Numbered from the stretch's first letter, positions 45,601 to 57,255 are shown. The stretch is DNA of 64,000 nucleotides from Plazaster borealis (GCA_021014325.1 CM037458.1:21125063-21189062); one strand, 5' to 3'. The notes: generated from the letters alone by a model not told the origin. Made by a program: numbers and translations.

Positions 45601-48600
45601 TACACAATTTATTAGTAACAAGCTTGATAGGCTTCACACGTATGAAGCCTCGGTACGCTTGCTACAAGCGTAGCAAGCGTGAGGCTTCACACGTATGAAG
45701 CCTATCAAGCTTGCTACGCTAAGTAGCAAGCGTTCGAGGCTTCATACGTGTGAAGCCTATCGCTTGTCATTACAATTAACAAGCGTACCAAGGCTTCATA
45801 CGTGTGAAGCATCAAGCTTGTTACTTACGCAGTTTATAAGTTACAATTGCGTAGATAAGGCTTCACAAGGGCTAAGTCCAGCATTTTTATCAAAATTTGG
45901 CCAGAATTTTTTAAAAATAATCGCAAGGGCTAATCCAGCATTTTTATCAAAATTTGGCAAAAAATATTGAGCAAATCACAAGGGGGGGTGGGGTAAGTTC
46001 AACACTTTTATCAAATTTGGCCAGAAATTTAAAAACAATAATCGCAAGGGCTAATCCAGCATTTTTATCAAAATTTGGCAAAAAATATTGAGCAAATCAC
46101 AAGGGGGGGGGTAAGTCCAGCACTTTTATCAAATTTGGGCCCGAAATTAACTAAAAAAATCGCAAGGGCTTATCCAGCATTTTTATCAAGTTTGGACCAA
46201 TTATTAACAAGCGTGAGGCTTCACAAGTCTGGAGGGTCAAGGATACACAATTTATTAGTAACAAGCTTGCTAGGCTTCACACGTATGAAGCCTCGGTACG
46301 CTTGCTACAAGCGTAGCAAGCGTGAGGCTTCACACGTATGAAGCCTATCAAGCTTGCTACGCTAAGTAGCAAGCGTTCGAGGCTTCACACGTGTGAAGCC
46401 TCACGCTTGCTACGCTTGTAGCAAGCGTACCGAGGCTTCATACGTGTGAAGCCTATCGCTTGTCATTACAATTAACAAGCGTACCAAGGCTTCATACGTG
46501 TGAAGCTTCAAGCTTGTTACTTTCGCAGTTTATAAGTTACAATTGCGTACATAAGGCTTCACAAGGGCTAAGTCCAGCATTTTTATCAAAATTTGGCAAA
46601 AATATTGAGCAAATCACAAGGGGGGGGGTAAGTCCAGCACTTTTATCAAATTTGGCCAGAAATTTAAAAAAATAATCGCAAGGGCTAATCCAGCATTTTT
46701 CTCAAGTTTGGACCAAATATTAACAAGCGTGAGGCTTCACAAGTCTGGAGGGTCAAGGATACACATTTATTAGTAACAAGCGTGATGGGCTTTACACGTG
46801 TGAAGCCTCAGTACGCTTGCTGCTAATGTAGCAAGCGTACCGAGGCTTCACACGTGTGAAGCCTCAGTACGCTTGTTACTTAAAAGTAGCAAGCGTACTG
46901 AGGCTTCATACGTGTGAAGCCTCAGTACGCTTGTTACTTATAAGTAGCAAGCGTACTGAGGCTTCACCTGTGTGAAGCCTCAAGCTTGTTACTTACGCAG
47001 TTTAAGAATTGCGTACATAAGGCTTCACAAGGGCTAAGTCCAGCATTTTTATCAAAATTTGGCAAAAAATAATGAGCAAATCACAAGGGGGGGTAAGTCC
47101 AGCACTTTTATCAAATTTGGGCCCGAAATTAACTAAAAAAATCGCAAGGGCTTATCCAGCATTTTTATCAAGTTTGGACCAATTATTAACAAGCGTGAGG
47201 CTTCACAAGTCTGGAGGGTCAAGGATACACAATTTATTAGTAACAAGCTTGATAGGCTTCACACGTATGAAGCCTCGGTACGCTTGCTACAAGCGTAGCA
47301 AGCGTGAGGCTTCAAACGTATGAAGCCTATCAAGCTTGCTACGCTAAGTAGCAAGCGTTCGAGGCTTCACACGTGTGAAGCCTATCGCTTGCTACGCTTG
47401 TAGCAAGCGTACCGAGGCTTCATACGTGTGAAGCCTATCGCTTGTCATTACAATTAACAAGCGTACCAAGGCTTCATACGTGTGAAGCTTCAAGCTTGTT
47501 ACTTTCGCAGTTTATAAGTTACAATTGCGTACATAAGGCTTCACAAGGGGTAAGTCAAGCATTTTTATCAAAATTTGGCAAAATATTGAGCAAATCACAA
47601 GGGGGTAAGTCCAGCACTTTTATCAAATTTGGCCAGAAATTTAAAAAAATAATCGCAAGGGCTAATCCAGCATTTTTCTCAAGTTTGGACCAAATATTAA
47701 CAAGCGTGAGGCTTCACAAGTCTGGAGGGTCAAGGATACACATTTATTAGTAACAAGCGTGATGGGCTTTACACGTGTGAAGCCTCAGTACGCTTGCTGC
47801 TAATGTAGCAAGCGTACCGAGGCTTCACACGTGTGAAGCCTCAGTACGCTTGTTACTTAAAAGTAGCAAGCGTACTGAGGCTTCATACGTGTGAAGCCTC
47901 AGTACGCTTGTTACTTATAAGTAGCAAGCGTACTGAGGCTTCACCTGTGTGAAGCCTCAAGCTTGTTACTTACGCAGTTTAAGAATTGCGTACATAAGGC
48001 TTCACAAGGGCTAAGTCCAGCATTTTTATCAAAATTTGGCAAAAAATAATGAGCAAATCACAAGGGGGGTAAGTCCAGCACTTTTATCAAATTTGGGCCC
48101 GAAATTAACTAAAAAAATCGCAAGGGCTTATCCAGCATTTTTATCAAGTTTGGACCAATTATTAACAAGCGTGAGGCTTCACAAGTCTGGAGGGTCAAGG
48201 ATACACAATTTATTAGTAACAAGCTTGATAGGCTTCACACGTATGAAGCCTCGGTACGCTTGCTACAAGCGTAGCAAGCGTGAGGCTTCACACGTATGAA
48301 GCCTATCAAGCTTGCTACGCTAAGTAGCAAGCGTTCGAGGCTTCACACGTGTGAAGCCTCACGCTTGCTACGCTTGTAGCAAGCGTACCGAGGCTTCATA
48401 CGTGTGAAGCCTATCGCTTGTCATTACAATTAACAAGCGTACCAAGGCTTCATACGTGTGAAGCTTCAAGCTTGTTACTTTCGCAGTTTATAAGTTACAA
48501 TTGCGTACATAAGGCTTCACAAGGGCTAAGTCCAGCATTTTTATCAAAATTTGGCAAAAATATTGAGCAAATCACAAGGGGGGGTAAGTCCAGCACTTTT

Positions 48601-51600
48601 ATCAAATTTGGCCAGAAATTTAAAAAAATAATCGCAAGGGCTAATCCAGCATTTTTCTCAAGTTTGGACCAAATATTAACAAGCGTGAGGCTTCACAAGT
48701 CTGGAGGGTCAAGGATACACATTTATTAGTAACAAGCGTGATGGGCTTTACACGTGTGAAGCCTCAGTACGCTTGCTGCTAATGTAGCAAGCGTACCGAG
48801 GCTTCACACGTGTGAAGCCTCAGTACGCTTGTTACTTATAAGTAGCAAGCGTACTGAGGCTTCATACGTGTGAAGCCTCAGTACGCTTGTTACTTATAAG
48901 TAGCAAGCGTACTGAGGCTTCACCTGTGTGAAGCCTCAAGCTTGTTACTTACCCAGTTTAAGAATTGCGTACATAAGGCTTCACAAGGGCTAAGTCCAGC
49001 ATTTTTATCAAAATTTGGCAAAAAATAATGAGCAAATCACAAGGGGGGGGGGTAAGTCCAGCACTTTGATCAAATTTGGGCCCGAAATTAACTAAAAAAA
49101 CCGCAAGGGCTTATCCAGCATTTTTATCAAGTTTGGACCATTTATTAACAAGCGTGAGGCTTCACAAGTCTGGAGGGTCAAGGATACACAATTTATTAGT
49201 AACAAGCTTGATAGGCTTCACACGTATGAAGCCTCGGTACGCTTGCTACAAGCGTAGCAAGCGTGAGGCTTCACACGTATGAAGCCTATCAAGCTTGCTA
49301 CGCTAAGTAGCAAGCGTTCGAGGCTTCACGTGTGAAGCCTCACGCTTGCTACGCTTGTAGCAAGCGTACCGAGGCTTCATACGTGTGAAGCCTATCGCTT
49401 GTCATTACAATTAACAAGCGTACCAAGGCTTCATACGTGTGAAGCTTCAAGCTTGTTACTTACGCAGTTTATAAGTTACAATTGCGTACATAAGGCTTCA
49501 CAAGGGCTAAGTCCAGCATTTTTATCAAAATTTGGCAAAAATATTGAGCAAATCACAAGGGGGGGGGGTAAGTCCAGCACTTTTATCAAATTTGGCCAGA
49601 AATTTAAAAAAATAATCGCAAGGGCTAATCCAGCATTTTTCTCAAGTTTGGACCAAATATTAACAAGCGTGAGGCTTCACAAGTCTGGAGGGTCAAGGAT
49701 ACACATTTATTAGTAACAAGCGTGATGGGCTTTACACGTGTGAAGCCTCAGTACGCTTGCTGCTAATGTAGCAAGCGTACCGAGGCTTCACACGTGTGAA
49801 GCCTCAGTACGCTTGTTACTTATAAGTAGCAAGCGTACTGAGGCTTCATACGTGTGAAGCCTCAGTACGCTTGTTACCTATAAGTAGCAAGCGTACTGTG
49901 GCTTCACACGTGTGAAGCCTCAGTACGCTTGTTACTTACGCAGTTTAGGAATTGCGTACATAAGGCTTCACAAGGGCTAAGTCCAGCATTTTTATCAAAA
50001 TTTGGCAAAAAATAATGAGCAAATCACAAGGGGGTGTAAGTCCAGCACTTTTATCAAATTTGGGCCCGAAATTAACTAAAAAAATCGCAAGGGCTTATCC
50101 AGCATTTTTATCAAGTTTGGACCAATTATTAACAAGCGTGAGGCTTCACAAGTCTGGAGGGTCAAGGATACACAATTTATTAGTAACAAGCTTGATAGGC
50201 TTCACACGTATGAAGCCTCGGTACGCTTGCTACAAGCGTAGCAAGCGTGAGGCTTCACACGTATGAAGCCTATCAAGCTTGCTACGCTAAGTAGCAAGCG
50301 TTCGAGGCTTCACACGTGTGAAGCCTCACGCTTGCTACGCTTGTAGCAAGCGTACCGAGGCTTCATACGTGTGAAGCCTATCGCTTGTCATTACAATTAA
50401 CAAGCGTACCAAGGCTTCATACGTGTGAAGCTTCAAGCTTGTTACTTACGCAGTTTATAAGTTACAATTGCGTACATAAGGCTTCACAAGGGCTAAGTCC
50501 AGCATTTTTATCAAAATTTGGCCAGAAATTTAAAAAAATAATCGCAAGGGCTAATCCAGCATTTTTATCAAAATTTGGCAAAAAATATTGAGCAAATCAC
50601 AAGGGGGGTGGGGTAAGTTCAACATTTTTATCAAAATTTGGCCAGAAATTTAAAAAAATAATCGCAAGGGCTAATCCAGCATTTTTATCAAAATTTGGCA
50701 AAAAATATTGAGCAAATCACAAGGGGGGGGGTAAGTCCAGCACTTTTATCAAATTTGGCCAGAAATTATAAAAAATAATCGTAAGGGCTAATCCAGCATT
50801 TTTATCAAGTTTGGACTAAATATTAACAAGCGTGAGGCTTCACAAGTCTGGAGGGTCAAGGATACACATTTATTAGTAACAAGCGTGATGGGCTTTACAC
50901 GTGTGAAGCCTCAGTACGCTTGCTGCTAATGTAGCAAGCGTACCGAGGCTTCACACGTGTGAAGCCTCAGTACGCTTGTTACTTATAAGTAGCAAGCGTA
51001 CTGAGGCTTCATACGTGTGAAGCCTCAGTACGCTTGTTACTTATAAGTAGCAAGCGTACTGAGGCTTCACACGTGTGAAGCCTCATTACGCTTGTTACTT
51101 ATAAGTAGCAAGCGTACTGAGGCTTCACCTGTGTGAAGCCTCAAGCTTGTTACTTACGCAGTTTAAGAATTGCGTACATAAGGCTTCACAAGGGCTAAGT
51201 CCAGCATTTTTATCAAAATTTGGCAAAAAATAATGAGCAAATCACAAGGGGGGGTAAGTCCAGCACTTTTATCAAATTTGGGCCCGAAATTAACTAAAAA
51301 AATCGCAAGGGCTTATCCAGCATTTTTATCAAGTTTGGACCAATTATTAACAAGCGTGAGGCTTCACAAGTCTGGAGGGTCAAGGATACACAATTTATTA
51401 GTAACAAGCTTGATAGGCTTCACACGTATGAAGCCTCGGTACGCTTGCTACAAGTGTAGCAAGCGTGAGGCTTCACACGTATGAAGCCTATCCAGCTTGC
51501 TACGCAAAGAAGCAAGCGTTCGAGGCTTCACACGTGTGAAGCCTCACTCTTGCTACGCTTGTAGCAAGCGTACCGAGGCTTCATACGTGTGAAGCCTATC

Positions 51601-52514
51601 GCTTGTCATTACAATTAACAAGCGTACCAAGGCTTCATACGTGTGAAGCTTCAAGCTTGTTACTTACGCAGTTTATAAGTTACAATTGCGTACATAAGGC
51701 TTCACAAGGGCTAAGTCCAGCACTTTTATCAAATTTGGGCCCGAAATTAACGTTAAAAAATCGCAAGGGCTCATTCAGCATTTTTATCAAGTTTGGACCA
51801 ATTATTAACAAGCGTGAGGCTTCACAAGTCTGGAGGGTCAAGGATACTCAATTTATTAGTAACAAACTTGATAGGCTTCACACGTATGAAGCCTCGGTAC
51901 GCTTGCTACAAGTGTAGCAAGCGTGAGGCTTCACACGTATGAAGCCTATCAAGCTTGCTACTGTAAGTAGCAAGCGTTCGAGGCTTCACACGTGTAAAGC
52001 CTCACGCTTGCTACGCTTGTAGCAAGCGTACCGAGGCTTCATACGTGTGAAGCCTATCGCTTGTCATTACAATTAACAAGCGTACCAAGGCTTCATACGT
52101 GTGAAGTTTCAAGCTTGTTACTTACGCAGTTTATAAGTAGAACTGCGTACATAAGGTTCACAAGGGCTAATTTCAGCATTTCTATCAAAATTTGGACAAA
52201 AAATATTGAGCAAATCACAAGGGGGGGGGGGTAAGTCCAGCACTTTTATCAAATTTGGCCAGAAATTTAAAAAAAAATAATCGCAAGTGCTAATCCAGCA
52301 TTTTTCTCAAGTTTGGACCAAATATTAACAAGCGTGAGGCTTCACAAGTCTGGAGGGTCAAGGATACACATTTATTATTAACAAGCGTGATGGGCTTTAC
52401 ACGTGTGAAGCCTCAGTACGCTTGTTACTTAAGCGTACTGAGGCTTCATACGTGTGAAGCCTCAGTACGCTTGTTACTTATAAGTAGCAAGCGTACCGAG
52501 GCTTCATACGTGTG

Positions 52515-52800
52515 AAGCCTATCAAGCTTGTTACTAATAAATGTGTACCCTTGACCCTGCAGACTTGTGAAGCCTCACGCTTGTTAATATTTGGTCCAAA
52601 CTTGATAAAAATGTTGGACTTAGCCCTTCCGATTTGTTTTAAATTTCTGGCCCAAATTTGATAAAAGTGCAAGGGCTTACCCCTTGTGATTTGCTAAATA
52701 TTTTGAAAAATTTGCATACGCAATTTATAAGTAACAGTTGCGTACTTAAGGCTTGACCCTACAGACATGTGAAGCTTTATGTATGCTTGTTACTTATAAA
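52515..52800 (-). repeat. Inverted terminal unit of the satellite
   Basis: CTTGATAAAAATGTTGGACT followed by TAGCCC, and GGGCTTACCCCTTGTGATTT, are reverse complements of the AT-rich module, whereas every unit to the left is in forward orientation. The flip occurs at a palindrome near 52500. Confidence 0.85.
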
Positions 52801-52804
52801 TTGT

Positions 52805-52912
52805 GTATGCTTGTCCATACTGGCTAGCTCGGTGGTTAGTGGTAAGACCTCTGCTCCAGCAATGCAAAGGTTATGGGTTCAAATCCCACCCGAGTGATTT
52901 TGCAAAGGATTT
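52805..52912 (+). mobile_element. tRNA-like SINE head
   Basis: GGCTAGCTCGGTGGTTAGTG and GGGTTCAAATCCCACCC are A- and B-box-like, but the arms do not close a full cloverleaf. A T-run follows. A different SINE or tRNA-relic family from those in introns 5-8. Confidence 0.55.
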
Positions 52913-53009
52913 TTTTTTTTACAGAACTCGGGAAACTAATGAGTATACACATCGGTGTAAGGGTAACAAACAAATTATATTGTTTATGCCCAATGCAAAA
53001 TTAAACATC

Positions 53010-53450
53010 TATTAAATACACAATTTTAAAGCCCCAAGCGTACATGAGGCTTCACACGTCTGTAAGGTCAAGCATACAGGTTTAAAGCATGATTATGGGG
53101 ATGCATGTATGTTCAACGATATACATCAGAATCACAAGCATTTTTATAAAATTTGGGCCAATATCTTGTAAGCGTTTTGTGGCTCTAAATCGATGGAGTA
53201 GGTAGGCCTACATAAAACGCATTTTGGTTGAACTTAACCCAGGATAATTGCTGTGTTTTGGGAAGTATTTATATTTTTCAGGCCTCTTCATGAGTATGTA
53301 TGGTCGACCATAAACAACTTAACTCACTATGAAACTACAAGCGCACGGTACTTGAGTCATCACATGTGTGTAGGGTCAAGCACACACATTTTAAACACAA
53401 GCGTACATTTTGTGGTTTGTTACTTGATATTTGAAGTAAAATAGTCGTAT
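53010..53450 (+). repeat. Degenerate right flank of the palindromic satellite
   Basis: GAGGCTTCACACGTCTGTAA with GGTCAAGCATACA, then CATCACATGTGTGTAGGGTC with AAGCACACA, are diverged non-palindromic units. They mirror the left flank and also share TTGAACTTAACCCAGGATAA with the intron 3 repeat. Confidence 0.65.
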
Positions 53451-53507
53451 CGATCCTTTGGTTGTCGCTTTCCACGTTGTGACAAAATAGGGAGACCACC
53501 AACAAAG

Positions 53508-53595
53508 AGCGTAAATAGCTCAGTTGGTAGAGCGCCGACACGTTAATCAGAAGGTCGTTGCAGGTTCAAACCCCGTTCTAGTCAATCAACCTCTA
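53508..53595 (+). mobile_element. tRNA-like sequence, sister of 27424-27502
   Basis: AATAGCTCAGTTGGTAGAGC, anticodon-loop region CACGTTAATC, B-box GGTTCAAACCC and end CTAGTCAATC. The acceptor arms do not pair well. Shared flank ATAGGGAGAC upstream. Confidence 0.65.
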
Positions 53596-53599
53596 TTTC

Positions 53600-54295
53600 T
53601 TTTATTTGAAAAAATTAAAACCCAAAACAAGATACCAACAAACGCCCCAAAATGACCAAATAAATGTAAGCATGATGACTGCCTGACGACTGCTGTCTAC
53701 TCACTACTCAGAAGTTGAATCCAGCTGTAACCTCATGGTTTTTGTTTTTGTTGTTGTTGTTGTTGTTTACATCAGCTACGTAAAAGATAAATCCCATAGA
53801 TTGACTATCCCGTACCCTAAAACTGGATCGGCGATGAACTAGTATACAAATATTGACTGCCTCGAGTGCTATGGATAAAGACCTACTTGAACGATAACGG
53901 CAACAAGCGATCTTTGCTGAAATTCATTTAAAATGTTTTCAATCAATAAGGAAATTGAGTTCACATGATGAGATTAAACATATTTTAATTGTGTAAAAAA
54001 CAATCATTTTGAATAACCATCTCTGGTGCTTTTCAGAAAGATTCATGAGAAGCCCCATCGTCATCATGTTACGTCATAATTATGCGGGAGCTTCGTTTTG
54101 TATAGCCGCTTTGTTGCAACATGGATGTAAAACAAAGCAACATCCCACACATGACGTCAAAGTATTGTCATTTTGACGCACGCCATAAACAGCAGAAGTG
54201 TTTCTAGTTTTTCAAAACCTTCAGGTTGGGGTCTAATTTGTTGATCAATAATTACGAAAAATTTCAGAAGTGTACAAACATCAAAATTACATTTA
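53600..54295. other. Intergenic sequence
   Basis: A (TTG)n microsatellite lies at 53744-53768. TTACGTCATAATTATG at ~54069 and ATGACGTCA at ~54151 are isolated CRE-like sites. Nothing else recognised. Confidence 0.5.
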
Positions 54296-54299
54296 ATTT

Positions 54300-54371
54300 A
54301 AACTTGTTTATAATGTGTTGGTTTATCATCTAAAATTTTAAATGATAACCAAACACATTATAAACAAGTTT
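54300..54371. repeat. Hairpin with ~30-bp arms
   Basis: AAACTTGTTTATAATGTGTT and AACACATTATAAACAAGTTT are inverted, with near-complete pairing through GGTTATCAT and a loop of ~11 nt. It may be a small MITE or a pre-miRNA-like hairpin; the AT-rich uniform stem favours a mobile relic. Confidence 0.7.
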
Positions 54372-54585
54372 ACATAAAGCATTCTCGTTAACAGTTGTTT
54401 TTTGCTCAAGTAGCTGTTTAAAACTATGACTCCAGAGGTGATCCTTGCAGCGTTCTACTTTCCCGAGGCGAAGCTGGGGGAAACTACACCGCTCTCCGGG
54501 GATCAAAGGGAGTCTTGGTTTGAACCATAGCCGAGTAAAAGCAGTCAATATTTATTTCCAAACACCCAAAACGTATGGTTCCTAT

Positions 54586-55400
54586 ATGTTAAAGGACGTG
54601 ATTTGTGGGAGCATTCAGTGAGTAGCTTAGGTGAAGGTGGAGATTAGTCCAGATAAAATCGGCCCTTTCCAGAAGAGGTAACATCTCAGGTCATCTCTGT
54701 TCTCTGTTCTCCATCCCCCCTCAATTTAAACTAGAATCATGTTTTCTTCAAAAAGTTCACATTTTCCACAAAATGTTTTCATTTGTTAATCGCTGTAACA
54801 ATTTGCTTCGCTTCAAGTAGTTCGCTTGAAGTAATTAGACAAGAGGAAAAAGCCAAACTTCAAAATGAGTTTATGAAATGCAGCACATGAGTTCTGTTCT
54901 ACATCAGCGCCATTATGGTGTGACCATCTTGATCTGGTTCCTTCTCCAAGCAATCAGGAATGCAAGGGAAGATTATGATACACTGAAGAGAACCAGACTG
55001 TTTTGACCCGAGCACCAATCTGGTTCTATACATTTCTCTACTCATTTCAAAATGTTGTCATTCACAGTTCCAAATTATCAAACTTGATTCACCTTAAGAC
55101 CTCAATTGGGAAAAATAAAATAAAAACTGTGACAGTCACAACACTGACTTCATAAACAGTTGAAATAGTTTAATAATCATAGATATTGGAGTCGTATTAC
55201 AGTTCCTTACAAATCTGTAAAATATTAAATTGAAATATATATGTATACAAGTTCTTTATATAATAAAAAATAATAAGAATCAAACAAATTGTGTGTTGAA
55301 CTTGTGAATTCCGGGGGAGGTACATTTAAATTAAACACACATAGTTTACTGTTTTAAATCAAGAAGACCTTGAACTTGACAGCATGAGAGAGAAAGAACT
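54586..55400 (+). pseudogene. Degenerate duplicate of the CCDC172-like 3' region
   Basis: Collinear blocks match the gene's 3' end: GTGGGAGCATTCAGTGAG (28217), TTCGCTTCAAGTAG with AAGCCAAACTTCAAAA (29760), the 104-bp unit (29860), ACCCGAGCACCAATCTG (31280) and TTCTTTATATAATAA (31480). The coding part of exon 10 and its acceptor are deleted. Exons 1-9 are absent. Confidence 0.7.
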
Positions 55401-55591
55401 TAATTATCACATTTGGAAGTAAACAAAAAATAAACACTTAATCAAAGACCAAAACATCAGGCGGTTCTCAAAAAAATAGTGAAATGGCATTTAAAGTGAA
55501 GACAACTGAAACAACAGGCATGATATCAATGTGATATCTATTGAAAAATGAGGACATCACAAAAACAATTTTTGACATTTCCGTTCCTCTT

Positions 55592-55935
55592 TAAAGGTAT
55601 CGTACACGTTTGGTAATGACTCAAAACAAAATTAGCATAAAAACGTACTTGGTAACAAGCAACGGAGAACTGTTGATAGTATAAAACATTGTAGGAAACG
55701 ACTCCCTCTGAAGTAACGTAGTTTTTGAGAAAGAGGTAATTTCTCACTAAAAATAATAAAAACTTCTTGCAAGAAGTTTTTATTCCTATCTGAAAGCACA
55801 CACATTTGTACAACAAGGGCGCGTCAATTAAATGGTGTGGCAACTCAGTCACCCAGAATGTTCTCCGCGAACTATATCTATATTTGAAATGGATATAAAA
55901 TTTTACCGCATTGTGGACACCCTTGTATAGTATCA
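55592..55935. mobile_element. MITE-like element, TACACGTTTGGTAATGACTC family
   Basis: Shares TAGTATAAAACATTG, CGACTCCCTCTGAAGTAACG and the internal palindrome ACTTCTTGCAAGAAGT with the copy at 56772-57128. The right end appears truncated or replaced. Confidence 0.65.
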
Positions 55936-55939
55936 TCAT

Positions 55940-56480
55940 AGTGCTTAAGAAGCTTAAAGATGACAGTTTTCTAAGACTAAAGAATTTGATAACAAATAGG
56001 CCTCCTTTAATTAAGATAAATACACCCCCAAAAACTGCAAGTGTATGGAATGTCTTTCTTTAAAGTTGGTCGAATCTAACGGACAGATATTAAGAAACAA
56101 ATTTAAACCCTTCAATTTATCATGACACATTACTTTTAAAAGTTTTGTGCAACTTATGTTAAACAAACACCAACTGCCACTGTATCTTTAGTTCAACAGA
56201 ATTGTCACTTTCTTTCAATTATGTCGGTGTGAGTGATGATTGGACAAACAAAGGACCAACGAGAGGTAGGCATTTAAAAACGAACCACCTCCTAGACCCA
56301 GAATAACTGAAAGGTTTGGTCAGAGAAAGGAAATGTTCAAATCAGTTTCATGATGTGTTTCTTGAAAACTACCAATCTCCTATGTGTATAGTTTTTTGGT
56401 TAAAAGCCACAACAGTTGCAGACAATCTTTGCAACCCCTAATTTTTATGAAATAACTGATGACTAAAAAATGTTGAAACA
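55940..56480. other. Intergenic sequence without recognised features
   Basis: AT-rich; no ORF with motifs, no clear repeats beyond short ones. Confidence 0.45.
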
Positions 56481-56484
56481 GTAT

Positions 56485-57255
56485 CAAAAGGACTTGTTCC
56501 CAGAAGTTTAAAGGTAGTTTTATGTTTTTAAAAACCCTTGAATAAACAATTAATTCTGTTTGAAAATCACACCCAAGGTCATCTAAAATGTGAGGTTCAC
56601 TTATCAAGAAATATAGTTGAAGCTTAAAAGAAAATCACAATCTAATGATAGTATCCATAGGACTTGTTCCCATAAAGTGAAAGGTAGTTTTTTTATATTT
56701 GTTAAACCTCAATTAGTGAATAATTCAGTTTGCAAAACACTTTCCAGGATTATCCAAATTGTCAGGTTCACTGTACACGTTTGGTAATTACTCAAAATAT
56801 AGCATAAAAACTGACTTGGTAACGAGCAACAGAGAGCTGTTGGTAGTATAAAACATTGTGAGAAACGACTCCCTCTGAAGTAACGTAGTTTTTGAGAAAG
56901 GTTTTCTCACTAAAACAATAAAATACTTCTTGCAAGAAGCCTTTTATTCCTATCTGAAAGTACACAAATTTGTACAACAAGGGTGTTTTTTCTTTCATCA
57001 TTTTCTTGCAACTTCGATGACCAATTGAGCCCAAATTTTCACAGGCTTGTTATTTTATGCATATGTTGGGATACACAAAGTGAGAACACTGGTCTTTGAC
57101 AATTTCCAAACGTGTTCAGTGCCTTTAAACCTAAAATGAATTCATAGTTCAATTTGAAAATCACTTTCCAGGATTATCCAAATTGTCAGGTTCACTTATC
57201 AAAAAACATAGTTGAAGCTTAAAAAAACCCCAATCACAATCTAATGATATTAATT
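56485..57255. repeat. ~140-bp tandem repeat, about three units, split by a MITE
   Basis: GACTTGTTCCCAGAAGTTTA and GACTTGTTCCCATAAAGTGA start two units. ATCCAAATTGTCAGGTTCAC ends units at ~56772 and ~57196, the first interrupted exactly there by the MITE. Confidence 0.7.
56772..57128. mobile_element. MITE inserted in the ~140-bp repeat
   Basis: The left end TGTACACGTTTGGTAATTAC and right end TTTCCAAACGTGTTCAGTGC are inverted repeats. The interior has ACTTCTTGCAAGAAG. Comparison with the uninterrupted unit at ~57170-57200 defines the insertion point. Confidence 0.75.

Larger units (their letters stand above)
33950..52514 (+). repeat. ~19-kb palindromic satellite with modular higher-order repeats
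   Basis: Two module types alternate. Palindrome modules are built of AGCAAGCGTAC, GAGGCTTCACAC|GTGTGAAGCCTC and GTACGCTTGCT, many of them near-perfect 46-52-bp dyads. AT-rich modules read CTAAGTCCAGCATTTTTATC, AATTTGGCAAAAAATATTGA, GCAAATCACAAG plus 3-12 G, then GTAAGTCCAGCACTTTTATC. The marker CTTGTCATTACAATTA occurs 19 times with spacings clustering at ~457, ~694, ~980 and ~1,218 bp. No gene is supported; the many ~60-110-codon ORFs are the same modules translated. Confidence 0.95.

Noticed and set aside
34303..52672. Dozens of plus-strand ORFs of 60-112 codons (MSLQLTSVPRLHTC..., GGVSPALLSNLGPK...)
   Set aside because: All are translations of the same satellite modules, mostly begun at TTG or other non-ATG codons, and vary with G-run length. 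No sign of selection on codons.
33950..52800. CRISPR-like array (repeated dyads with spacers)
   Set aside because: Spacers are themselves repeated, unit lengths are variable, there are no cas genes, and the genome is animal.
53508..53595. Functional tRNA
   Set aside because: Acceptor arms do not pair and the flanks match the 27.4-kb copy.
54300..54371. microRNA precursor
   Set aside because: The stem is long, AT-rich and almost perfect, with no sign of an arm bias; more like a small inverted-repeat element.
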